A stretch of 64,000 nt of DNA from Ichthyophis bannanicus (GCA_033557465.1 CM066037.1:513042686-513106685); one strand, 5' to 3'; shown: positions 33,861 to 41,550, counted from the first letter of the stretch. The notes: generated by a model not told the origin, from the letters alone. Translations and numbers: made by a program.

Positions 33861-34024
33861 GCATTTTGGTAGTGTGTTCAGAGAGGAAGGGGCGGATTTT
33901 GCTGATGTTGTAAAGAAAGAAGCGGCAGGTCTTGGCTACAAGCTGGATATGAGCAGAAAAGGAGAGAGAGGTGTCAAAGGTAACCCCCAGATTGCGGGCC
34001 GAGGGAAGAGGAAGGATAGTAGAT

Positions 34025-34306
34025 TCATCCACATGGATTGAGAGAGGGGGAAGTGTGGGGGGGGGAGGAGTTAGGTGGAAAGACAAGGAGTTCAGTCTTG
34101 GCCATGTTCAATTTCAATCGGCGATGAGACATCCAGGCAGCGATGTCAGAAAGACAGGCAGAGATCTTGGACTGGGTTGCCGGGGAAATATAAGGTGTAG
34201 AGAGGTAGATTTGGGAGTCATCGGCATAGAGATGGTATTGAAAGCCATGGGAGGAGATGAGCGTGCCAAGGCCTTGGGTATAGAGAGAGAAGAGGAGGGG
34301 GCCCAA
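34025..34306 (-). pseudogene. L2 reverse transcriptase palm fragment
   Basis: A 93-codon open stretch of the minus-strand L2. It contains the [13 protein letters not shown] block and the catalytic YADD at about 34220-34231, followed by SQIYLSTP and the thumb string [15 protein letters not shown]. Frameshifts on both sides separate it from the rest of RT (34666-35055 and downstream). It is listed because it is the best-preserved catalytic part of the element. It has no start codon of its own in context. Confidence 0.8.
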
Positions 34307-35860
34307 GACAGATCCCTGGGGTACTCCTACATGGAGTGGGGTAGGGGAGGAGGAGGAGCCACCAGAGCATACACTGAATGAGTGATGGGAGAGGTAGGAG
34401 GAGAACCAGGATAGTATGGAATCCTTGAAGCCAAGCGAGGAGAGGGTGATGAGGAGAAGGTCATGGTCGTCAATGTCAAAGGCAGCAGAAAGGTCAAGAA
34501 GGATGAGGATAGAGTAGAGGCCCTTGGATTTAGCCAGGAACAGGTCATTTGTGACTTTAGTGAGTGCTGTTTCACTGGAATGTAGGGGACGGAAGCTAGA
34601 TTGAAGTGGGTCCAGGAGGGCCTGGGAGATGAGGAAGTCAAGGCAGCAACGGTGGACTGCTCGTTCTAATAGTTTGGATATGAAGGGAAGGAGGGAGATG
34701 GGTCAATAGTTAGAAGGGCATGTGGGATCAAGTGAGGGTTTCTTGAAGGGGGTGTGACAACAGCGTGTTTGAAGTCAGCGGAGACGGTTGCAGTAGAGAG
34801 TGAAAGGTTGAGGATATGAGTGCTGGAGGGGACAATGGTATGGGAGATGGAACGTAGGAGATGAGTGGGGATAGGGTCTGAAGAACAGGTGGTGGGTTTG
34901 GAGGAGGAAAGGAGGAGTGTGGTTTCTTCATCAGAGATTGAAGGGAAGGAGGGAGAGGGTGGCAGGGGGAGTATGGATGGGGGAGGAGAAATGGGGAGGA
35001 GGGGAGGTAGATGAGGGGGTAGGGAATTGGAGGGTAATTTTGAGGCTTTTGTCATGGAAGTAGTAGGCTAGGGTTTGGGCAGAAAGGGAGGGCGGGATTG
35101 GGGGCGGGGGGGGGGACCTTGAGGAGAGAATTGAGGGTGTTAAAGAGACAGCGAGGATCAGAGGCAAGGGAATTAGATGAATGTAGTAGTCTTGTTTGGC
35201 AAGTGCTAAGGCTGACTGGAAGGAGCCAAGCATGAATTTGAAGTGTAGAAGGTTTTCTGGGGAGCGGGAATTGGACCAGGCTCGTTTGGCAGAAAGGGCG
35301 CAGATGCATAAGTAATGGATTGTGGGTGAAAGCCAGGGTTGGGGAGTAGATCGTTTAACAGGACGTGGGGTGGAAGGAGCAAGTGTGTCAAGGGCTGAGG
35401 ATAGTGTAGCATTGTATGAGGATAATGCCTCATCTACGGACTCAGATGATAAAATGGAGGAAAGAGATGGAGAAATGGTGGTGGAGAGAGTCAGGGGATC
35501 AATATTATGCAGATTTCTAAATAGGTCAGAGGAGACAGGACGAGGTTGGGGTGGCGGGAGCTGTAGAGTAAAAGTTAAGAGGTGATAGATAAGGGAAGGA
35601 TTGATTTGCGGACGTTTGAGGGAGAGGAATTGGAGAAGAGTATTAGGTCAAGGCAGTGGCCGTGTAGGTGTGTGGGGGCAGTGGAGCAAAATTGGAGGTC
35701 AAACGAGGCGGTAAGAGTGAGGAACTTTGAGGCATGGGGGTCGGAGGGGTTGTTGACGTGAATGTTGAAATCGCCAAGAATATGTGTTTGGGGTAGAGGG
35801 ATCCATAAAGTCAGAGAGCGCGTTGCACCAGAACACAGGTCAGTTCACCCACCAGGTGTC

Positions 35861-35875
35861 CCTGCTCTTTATCTT
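35861..35875. repeat. Right target-site duplication of the chimeric insertion
   Basis: CCTGCTCTTTATCTT, identical to 31266-31280 and followed by a run of A, consistent with cleavage between TT and AAAA. Confidence 0.9.
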
Positions 35876-35944
35876 AAAAAAAAAAAATAGATCCCTTTAT
35901 TTGGACTAGAGGATGCCCACACTGTTCCCCTTGGGTTACATGTG

Positions 35945-36107
35945 ATCTCCAGGAACAAGCAGGAATAAGTCCTCACATATGGGTACGTCGGTACCGACGG
36001 AGCCCGTGCGGGAAAGCTCCCCAGCTTCTTAGAATAGAAGCTTTTGGGACCTCCCACTGCACATGCGCACTGCCTTCCCGCCTTCCTGAACAGCTCTCCT
36101 CAGTTTC
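35945..36107 (+). repeat. DIRS copy A left inverted terminal repeat
   Basis: About 163 bp, near-perfect reverse complement of 41362-41523. It includes the perfect 14-bp palindrome CGTCGGTACCGACG at 35986-35999 and ends CAGCTCTCCTCAGTTTC. It should serve as the 5' promoter/UTR region of the element; no TATA box is obvious. Confidence 0.92.
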
Positions 36108-36321
36108 TCTTTTTCCGCGGAGCCAGCAGGTCGTGTTCCTGTCACCGCTGAAGAAATTGTTATTTTATTTGTTTCTTTAGACCGCGTACCTGCCTTCCCC
36201 ATACCGATACCGGTATCGCCGGTCTTTTCTTTCTTTCTTTAAAAAATTATAATTCTTTTTTCTTATTTTTTAGCTTTTTGGTCACTTCAGAGAGGCCTCT
36301 CGGCCTACTCAATTTCTCCTC

Positions 36322-38127
36322 ATGGAGAAGCCAGCCCCTGGATTTAAGAAGTGTACCAAATGTAATGCTGTTATTTCAGTCACAGACACCCATGACTGGT
36401 GTCTGAAATGTTTGGGGCCTGACCATTCCATACCGGACTGCCCATCTTGCTCCCACATGTCTAAACGTGGGCTGCAGAACCGGGCCAACAAATTCCATGT
36501 GCTGTTTGCTTCAGAGAATACAGCATCACAGTCATCCAGGTCTTCTTCTCCGGATGGATCTCAGGTAACCAAACCTTCTGTGGGCAAGTCCTCAAAGAGC
36601 AAATCTCCTTCAAAGCATCGAGAGGCTCTTAGCTTAGAACTTGAGGACCCTGCCCCAGCCAAACAACCCCGGCGGGAAGTCCAACTTCCAAAAACGCCAA
36701 TTCAGGGGTCTCAGGTTGATATCGATGCTACGGCCTCGACAGATCACCTGTTAGCCTGCTCTGGGGTACCGGGTCACTCCGGTACCGACATCCAGGCAGC
36801 TATGGCGTCCATGGGCGATACTGTACAGTCCATGCAGCAGGCCGTCATGGCTTTCATTAAAGCTGCAACGCCATCGGTTCCGCTTTCAGCGGTTCCGGGC
36901 CCGATACCGGTATCGTCCGCCATGCCGGTATCGAGGCCGTCCACCTCTAAACGCAAGTCGGTACCGTATGGGCTTTCGCTCCATACCGGTTCCATACCCG
37001 ATACGCCCGATATCGATACCGATCGGTACGCGTATCGTGCGTTAGAGGAAAGCACCGATTCCTCTGAGGATTTTCACTCCTCTGATGATTCTGCTGAGTT
37101 TTCACTCAACTTACCTGAGGAGCCCTCTTCTCCTAAAAGGAGAATGTCCCCTCCAGAGGATTTGTCCTTCCAGGACTTTGTTTTAGATATGGCTACAGCC
37201 CTTTCTATTACCACATCCTCTGAAAAGGAACCCAGATCCAAAAAACTGGATATTTTGGGATACTCAAAGGCCCCTAAGGAGGCAGTTACCCTGCCTATCC
37301 ATGAAATCCTTCAAGAACAACTGATGGATTTCTGGGAAAATCCTTTGACTTTGTCTCCTTATTCCCGTAGGTTGGACACCATGTATAGGGTCCCTCCTTC
37401 TCCTGGTTTCCAAAAGACTCAATTGCCCCACCACTCTATTGTGGTGAAGTCTGCAATGAAGAAGATTAGGAGTACCAAAAGGCACTCTTCCACCCCTCCA
37501 GGACGGGAATGTAAGACTTTGGACTCTTTTGGTAGGAAAATTTTCCAGGCTAGTATGCTTATAGCCAGGATTAATTCCTACAGTCTCTATATGGGCATGT
37601 TCCTGGAGGAACTTGCCAAAAGGGTGCGGCATTTTGCCCCCTTTATCCCTGAGGATAAAAAGCAGGGATTCCTTTCCCTAGTGAAACAACTCTTAGAGGT
37701 TTCTAAGTTCTCTAATAGGGCAGCATATGATTCCTTTGAGGGAGCCAGTAGGGCTTCGGGCATTGCTATTGCAGCCCGACGTCTTGCTTGGCTCCAGGCC
37801 TCTGATCTGGAACCTTGGGTTCTAGATGGCTTACGGAATCTGCCCTGTACAGGTGAGAACTTATTTGGGGAAGAGTGGCAAATCAAAGCCACCCAGATGG
37901 ATGCTGAAAATGCCACCTTGGAAAGACTTTCAAAGTCCACTTCAATTCCTACTAAGAAAAAGTCTTTTAAAAGGCCTTACTATAAGAAGGCCAGAGTTGC
38001 TTCAAATACTGGCCAGCAGTCTTCTCAACCTCGCTATACTGCTAAGCGTCAGCAATCCAAACAAGCACGAGCTAAGCCTGCAGCAGCTACTGTAGCTCAG
38101 CAGGCTCCAACCCCTCAGGGGTTTTGA
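36322..38127 (+). CDS. DIRS Gag protein (601 aa), intact
   Basis: Structural protein that should bind and package element RNA. The N-terminus holds a cysteine cluster: C11/C14, then a CX2CX4HX4C zinc knuckle at C27, C30, H35, C40, with C43 after it. In retroviruses the knuckle lies near the Gag C-terminus, so this layout is reversed. A Ser/Pro-rich linker follows (about 60-240), then an acidic stretch (EESTDSSEDFHSSDDS). The conserved helical domain (about 275-530) includes SFQDFVLDMATALS, LDTMYRVP and LYMGMFLEEL. The C-terminal tail is rich in Lys, Arg and Gln. The ATG at 36322 opens the frame directly after the 5' region and is conserved in copy B. The stop TGA (38125-38127) sits in CAGGGGTTTTGAC, a possible +1 frameshift site into pol. 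Confidence 0.93.
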   Translation: MEKPAPGFKKCTKCNAVISVTDTHDWCLKCLGPDHSIPDCPSCSHMSKRGLQNRANKFHVLFASENTASQSSRSSSPDGSQVTKPSVGKSSKSKSPSKHREALSLELEDPAPAKQPRREVQLPKTPIQGSQVDIDATASTDHLLACSGVPGHSGTDIQAAMASMGDTVQSMQQAVMAFIKAATPSVPLSAVPGPIPVSSAMPVSRPSTSKRKSVPYGLSLHTGSIPDTPDIDTDRYAYRALEESTDSSEDFHSSDDSAEFSLNLPEEPSSPKRRMSPPEDLSFQDFVLDMATALSITTSSEKEPRSKKLDILGYSKAPKEAVTLPIHEILQEQLMDFWENPLTLSPYSRRLDTMYRVPPSPGFQKTQLPHHSIVVKSAMKKIRSTKRHSSTPPGRECKTLDSFGRKIFQASMLIARINSYSLYMGMFLEELAKRVRHFAPFIPEDKKQGFLSLVKQLLEVSKFSNRAAYDSFEGASRASGIAIAARRLAWLQASDLEPWVLDGLRNLPCTGENLFGEEWQIKATQMDAENATLERLSKSTSIPTKKKSFKRPYYKKARVASNTGQQSSQPRYTAKRQQSKQARAKPAAATVAQQAPTPQGF

Positions 38128-40051
38128 CTTGCTCCTAGGGAACTTGCCACTTCTGGTTCTAACACAACCAGAACCTCTCACCATACCCGGAAGGTTGGTT
38201 CACTTTGCTCCCAGATGGGAACAAATCACAACAGAACAATGGACCCTCTCTATCATTCGAGAGGGTTACAAACTTCATTTCTCCAGCCTTCCTCCCCATC
38301 ATATGGTGAGACCATTCAATTCTCCCCCATCTCTCCTAACCCTGTTGGGTCAAGAGGTTTCCTCTCTTCTTGCCCAAGGGGCCATAGAAGAGGTTCCTCT
38401 TCCTCAACAAGGGTCCGGTTTCTACTCCCCTTATTTTCTCATTCCAAAGAAGACAGGGGGATTCAGACCAATCCTAGATCTGAGAGAATTGAACAAATTT
38501 CTCTTCAAGGAGAAATTCAAAATGCTGTCTCTCGGCATTCTCCTTCCTTACCTCCAGGGTCAGGACTGGCTTTGTTCTCTAGACCTACAGGATGCGTATA
38601 CACATATACTCATCCATCCATCCCACAGAAAGTATCTTCGCTTTCTGTTTCAGGGAAAACATTTCCAATACAGAGTACTCCCCTTCGGTCTAGCCTCTGC
38701 TCCAAGAGTATTCACAAAATGCATGGCAGTCGTAGCCGCATTTCTAAGAGGCATGGGAATCTTTGTCTTCCCATATCTGGACGACTGGCTCATCCGAGCT
38801 CCAACTCAGTCACAGGCCCAGATTTCCCTGGACCACACAAGGAGCCTTTTGCAGTATCTGGGACTGGTAGTAAACCTTCCCAAGTCCCAACTCATCCCTA
38901 CTCAATCTCTAGAATTCATAGGGGCCCAGTTGGACACCATCACTGCAAGGGCCTACCTTCCACATGTTCGAGGCCAGCGCCTCCTGAGTTTGGCCTCCCA
39001 AGCTCAGTCCAGCACTCACTTGACAGCCAGGGAAATGCTACGCCTACTGGGTCATATGGCCTCCACAGTGCATGTGGTGCCCTATGCTCGTCTTCATATG
39101 AGAGCAGCTCAATGGACCCTGGCCACTCAGTGGACTCAGGCGTCAGGAGCGCTCTCAGACCAAATACAAACCTCCAATCGTCTGTTTTGGTCCCTCCACT
39201 GGTGGACTTCCACCAAGAATCTGTTGTTGGGGGCTCCATTTCAACCATTGCTACCCCAAGCAACCCTCACAACAGATGCCTCCCAAACAGGGTGGGGAGC
39301 CCATCTGCAAACTCTCTCCACTCAGGGCACTTGGTCTCTACATGAGACCACCCTTCATATCAATCTTCTGGAACTGCGAGCAATTTACCTTGCCCTCAAG
39401 GTCTTCCACTCCCTCCTAGCCAACCTCACTGTCCTAGTTCAGACGGACAATCAGGTGGCCATGTTTTACATAAACAAACAAGGAGGGACGGGCTCTCTGT
39501 CGCTTTGCAACGAAGCTCTAAGACTATGGGCCTTCGCCAGAGAGCATCAGATTCACCTGCTAGCAGTGTATCTCCCAGGAGTTCAAAACTCTCGGGCAGA
39601 CAGGCTCAGTCGAGTTCTGCTGCCACACGAATGGTCCCTACATTTGGACCAAATAAACCGAATCTTTCAGGAATGGGGGACCCCGGACATAGACCTCTTT
39701 GCAAGTCCGTGGAATGCCAAACTTCCCCGGTTCTGTTCCAGAACTCCGTGTCAGGGAGCTCAGGCTACGGACGCCTTTCTCCTGAATTGGAATCAGGCAT
39801 TCCTATATGCCTTTCCACCCATTCCTTTGATTCCCAAGACTCTGTTCAAACTCCAGAGGGATCATGGAACTATGATCCTCATAGCTCCACGCTGGCCACG
39901 CCAAGTGTGGTTCCCTCTACTTCTACAGCTCTCCCAGGGATCCTACTTGGATCTGGGAGCTGCGCCAGACCTCCTGTCTCAGGAGGAGGGGACTTTGTGG
40001 CACCCAAACCCCAAATCCCTTCACCTCAGTGCTTGGTTACTGAAGGCTTAA
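38096..40051 (+). CDS. DIRS polyprotein: reverse transcriptase, RNase H, Dam-like domain
   Basis: The frame opens at 38096, overlaps gag by 32 nt in the +1 frame and has no ATG near its start (residues below count from 38129). RT: YFLIPKKTGGFRPILDLREL (102-121), catalytic aspartate block SLDLQDAYTHILIH (150-163), LPFGLASAPRVF (184-195), catalytic YLDD at 216-219. RNase H: D383 (TTDAS), E415 (LLELRAI), D440 (QTDNQ), D491 (SRADRLSR). Dam-like domain about 516-600: DIDLFASPWNAK, a FPPI motif (562-565) where phage Dam enzymes have NPPY or DPPY, IAPRWP (585-590) and a WFPLL motif. Makes cDNA from the element RNA. The role of the Dam-like part in DIRS is not established. Ends LSAWLLKA, as in copies B and C. 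Confidence 0.93.
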   Translation, partial: LSRLQPLRGFDLLLGNLPLLVLTQPEPLTIPGRLVHFAPRWEQITTEQWTLSIIREGYKLHFSSLPPHHMVRPFNSPPSLLTLLGQEVSSLLAQGAIEEVPLPQQGSGFYSPYFLIPKKTGGFRPILDLRELNKFLFKEKFKMLSLGILLPYLQGQDWLCSLDLQDAYTHILIHPSHRKYLRFLFQGKHFQYRVLPFGLASAPRVFTKCMAVVAAFLRGMGIFVFPYLDDWLIRAPTQSQAQISLDHTRSLLQYLGLVVNLPKSQLIPTQSLEFIGAQLDTITARAYLPHVRGQRLLSLASQAQSSTHLTAREMLRLLGHMASTVHVVPYARLHMRAAQWTLATQWTQASGALSDQIQTSNRLFWSLHWWTSTKNLLLGAPFQPLLPQATLTTDASQTGWGAHLQTLSTQGTWSLHETTLHINLLELRAIYLALKVFHSLLANLTVLVQTDNQVAMFYINKQGGTGSLSLCNEALRLWAFAREHQIHLLAVYLPGVQNSRADRLSRVLLPHEWSLHLDQINRIFQEWGTPDIDLFASPWNAKLPRFCSRTPCQGAQATDAFLLNWNQAFLYAFPPIPLIPKTLFKLQRDHGTMILIAPRWPRQVWFPLLLQLSQGSYLDLGAAPDLLSQEEGTLWHPNPKSLHLSAWLLKA

Positions 40052-41088
40052 GCCTTCAAGACTTTCATCTTTCCCAACCAGTGAAAGATATCCTTTCTGC
40101 CTCTAGGAAACCCTCTACCAGGCGTTCCTATGCTTTCAAATGGAAACGTTTTTCCATTTGGTGTGCTCAGCAGGGTCTTGACCCTCTGGCACTTCCTTTG
40201 AATTCTCTTCTTGATTATCTCCTGCATCTATCCAATGCAGGCCTCAAGACGAATTCGGTAAGAGTCCATTTAAGTGCTATTGCAGCATCCTTGAAACATA
40301 TAAATGGACAACCTATCTCCTCTCATCCTCTTGTTGCAAGATTCATGAGAGGCCTAACTCTCACTAAACCTCCCATCAGACCACCCCCGGTCGCATGGGA
40401 TTTGAATCTAGTGCTCGGTCAACTTATGAGGCCACCTTTTGAGCCAATGTTTTCCACCTCCTTGAAATTTCTTTCCTGGAAGGTCATCTTCCTCATTGCA
40501 GTCACTTCGGCTCGCCGCATCAGTGAGCTGCAGGCTTTAGTGGCTAATCCACCTTACACAAGATTTCATCATGATAAGGTGGTCCTTAGGACGAATCCCC
40601 ACTTTATGCCTAAAGTGGTCTCGCCTTTTCATCTTAATCAAGAGGTATATCTACCTGTCTTTTTTCCAGCTCCTCATGCATCCAATGCAGAGAGGAACCT
40701 TCATACTCTGGATTGTAAAAGAGCTCTCGCTTTTTACCTTAATAGGACTCAGCCACGTCGAAAGTCTTCTCAACTTTTTGTGGCCTTTGATCCTTCCCAT
40801 TTGGGACTTCCAGTCTCCAAGCGTACACTTTCCAATTGGATTGCTCAGTGTATTTCTTTTGCTTACCAGAGCAAAAACATTTCTCTGGAAGGCCATGTCA
40901 CTGCTCACAATGTGAGGGCCATGGCAACTTCTATGGCTCATCTGCACTCTGTTTCCATAGATCAGATCTGTCGAGCCGCTACCTGGGCCTCGGTTCATAC
41001 CTTCACAGCCCATTACTGTTTGGACAAGGACTCCCGCCGGGATGCCTTGTTTGGCCAGGCTGTCCTCAAGCACCTGTTCCATTCCTAA
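39505..41088 (+). CDS. DIRS tyrosine recombinase (open frame 527 aa; own domain from about 40027)
   Basis: Integrates the circular DNA copy by strand exchange. The open frame overlaps the end of pol in another frame. The first ~170 residues are probably only a shadow of pol, since recombinase-type sequence starts near residue 175 (LSQPVKDILSASRKPSTRRS). The core-binding domain reads SYAFKWKRFSIWCAQQGLDP to TNSVRVHLSAIAASL. Catalytic residues by numbering from 39505: R338 in TSARRISEL, H468 and R471 in the HxxR motif AHNVRAMATSM, and nucleophile Y504 in TAHYCLDKD. The C-terminus is FGQAVLKHLFHS. No ATG lies near the true domain start, so expression needs a frameshift from pol, re-initiation or splicing. 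The domain class rules out Ty3-type integrases. Confidence 0.9.
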   Translation: MQRSSKTMGLRQRASDSPASSVSPRSSKLSGRQAQSSSAATRMVPTFGPNKPNLSGMGDPGHRPLCKSVECQTSPVLFQNSVSGSSGYGRLSPELESGIPICLSTHSFDSQDSVQTPEGSWNYDPHSSTLATPSVVPSTSTALPGILLGSGSCARPPVSGGGDFVAPKPQIPSPQCLVTEGLSLQDFHLSQPVKDILSASRKPSTRRSYAFKWKRFSIWCAQQGLDPLALPLNSLLDYLLHLSNAGLKTNSVRVHLSAIAASLKHINGQPISSHPLVARFMRGLTLTKPPIRPPPVAWDLNLVLGQLMRPPFEPMFSTSLKFLSWKVIFLIAVTSARRISELQALVANPPYTRFHHDKVVLRTNPHFMPKVVSPFHLNQEVYLPVFFPAPHASNAERNLHTLDCKRALAFYLNRTQPRRKSSQLFVAFDPSHLGLPVSKRTLSNWIAQCISFAYQSKNISLEGHVTAHNVRAMATSMAHLHSVSIDQICRAATWASVHTFTAHYCLDKDSRRDALFGQAVLKHLFHS

Positions 41089-41183
41089 ACAACTCCTGCC
41101 CACCTTCCCAGAATGGATGCCTGAGATCCATACGAAGATGGCGAACCTTTACAGGGGATCCCATGCATCTAAGCTAGGGAGTC

Positions 41184-41281
41184 CCCATATGTGAGGACTT
41201 ATTCCTGCTTGTTCCTGGAGATAGCACAGTTACTTACCTGTAACAGGTGATCTCTGGGAACAGCAGGAATTAGTCCTCACA
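41184..41281 (+). repeat. DIRS copy A internal complementary region (98 bp)
   Basis: 41184-41222 is the complement of the left element end (35945-35983). 41223-41281 is the complement of the right element end (41492-41550), including the 27-nt extension. The whole is itself an imperfect hairpin. In DIRS models this segment bridges the two ends of the cDNA to close the circle. Confidence 0.93.
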
Positions 41282-41361
41282 ACCCACCCACCTCCCCTAG
41301 GAGTTGTATCTTTTATCTATCTATCTTCCTGTCCTCTCTCTGTTGACTCAGCTATAAACTC

Positions 41362-41550
41362 GAAACTGAGGAGAGCTGTTCAGGAAGGCGGGAAGGCAGT
41401 GCGCATGTGCAGTGGGAGGTCCCAAAAGCTTCTATTCTAAGAAGCTGGGGAGCTTTCCCGCACGGGCTCCGTCGGTACCGACGTACCCATATGTGAGGAC
41501 TAATTCCTGCTGTTCCCAGAGATCACCTGTTACAGGTAAGTAACTGTGCT
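41362..41550 (+). repeat. DIRS copy A right inverted terminal repeat with 27-nt extension
   Basis: 41362-41523 pairs with the left repeat. 41524-41550 (CACCTGTTACAGGTAAGTAA, then CTGTGCT) has no partner at the left end but is present in the internal complementary region. The palindrome CGTCGGTACCGACG lies at 41470-41483. Confidence 0.93.

Larger units (their letters stand above)
31281..35860 (-). mobile_element. Chimeric LINE insertion: L1-type ORF1 region joined to an L2 element
   Basis: A single insertion on the minus strand bounded by the 15-bp duplication CCTGCTCTTTATCTT. The low-coordinate side starts with a T run, i.e. a poly-A tail on the minus strand. It is followed by an L1-like 3' UTR and ORF1 up to about 32883. 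There it joins directly to the 3' tail of an L2 LINE, which continues through RT into the endonuclease and stops at 35860. The reconstructed target is ATCTT/AAAA, a good L1 endonuclease site. The simplest history is L1-type priming on a poly-A RNA, then a template switch onto the 3' end of L2 RNA. A SINE with its own duplication was added later. Confidence 0.75.
32884..35860 (-). mobile_element. L2-clade LINE with endonuclease, RT and 3' tail
   Basis: About 2.98 kb on the minus strand. From the 5' side (high coordinates) the translation gives an endonuclease block (HILGDFNIHVNNPSDPHASK, HLHGHCLDLIL). RT follows ([20 protein letters not shown], then [13 protein letters not shown] at about 34205-34250) and then the C-terminal LHWLP-type region near 33450. 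It ends in the trinucleotide tail (TAGTAGTAGTAATAGTAG on the minus strand) at 32884. Many short frames show it is no longer coding. The 5' part of the endonuclease is missing. A SINE at 33632-33860 interrupts it. Confidence 0.85.
35945..41550 (+). mobile_element. Complete DIRS retrotransposon copy A (5.6 kb) with three long open frames
   Basis: All DIRS-group parts are present: inverted terminal repeats (35945-36107 and 41362-41550), gag, RT/RNase H/Dam-like pol, tyrosine recombinase and an internal complementary region. There is no protease, integrase or direct LTR, which excludes Gypsy/ERV-type elements. The exact ends are inferred from the internal complementary region, which is the complement of the right end joined to the left end with the join at 41222/41223. 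The right repeat carries a 27-nt extension that the left lacks. Frames are intact over about 4.77 kb, and catalytic residues of RT, RNase H and recombinase are all present. It may be recently active. Confidence 0.95.

Noticed and set aside
38215..39345. 376-codon frame inside DIRS copy A pol, and the similar 26154-26879 in copy C
   Set aside because: Both are alternative-frame shadows of pol. The true frame holds YLDD and RNase H residues. Conservation of the shadow follows from nucleotide conservation.
35945..41550. Endogenous retrovirus or Gypsy element suggested by zinc knuckle, RT and RNase H
   Set aside because: There is no direct LTR, protease, integrase or envelope. The terminal repeats are inverted and a tyrosine recombinase is present, so it is a DIRS element.
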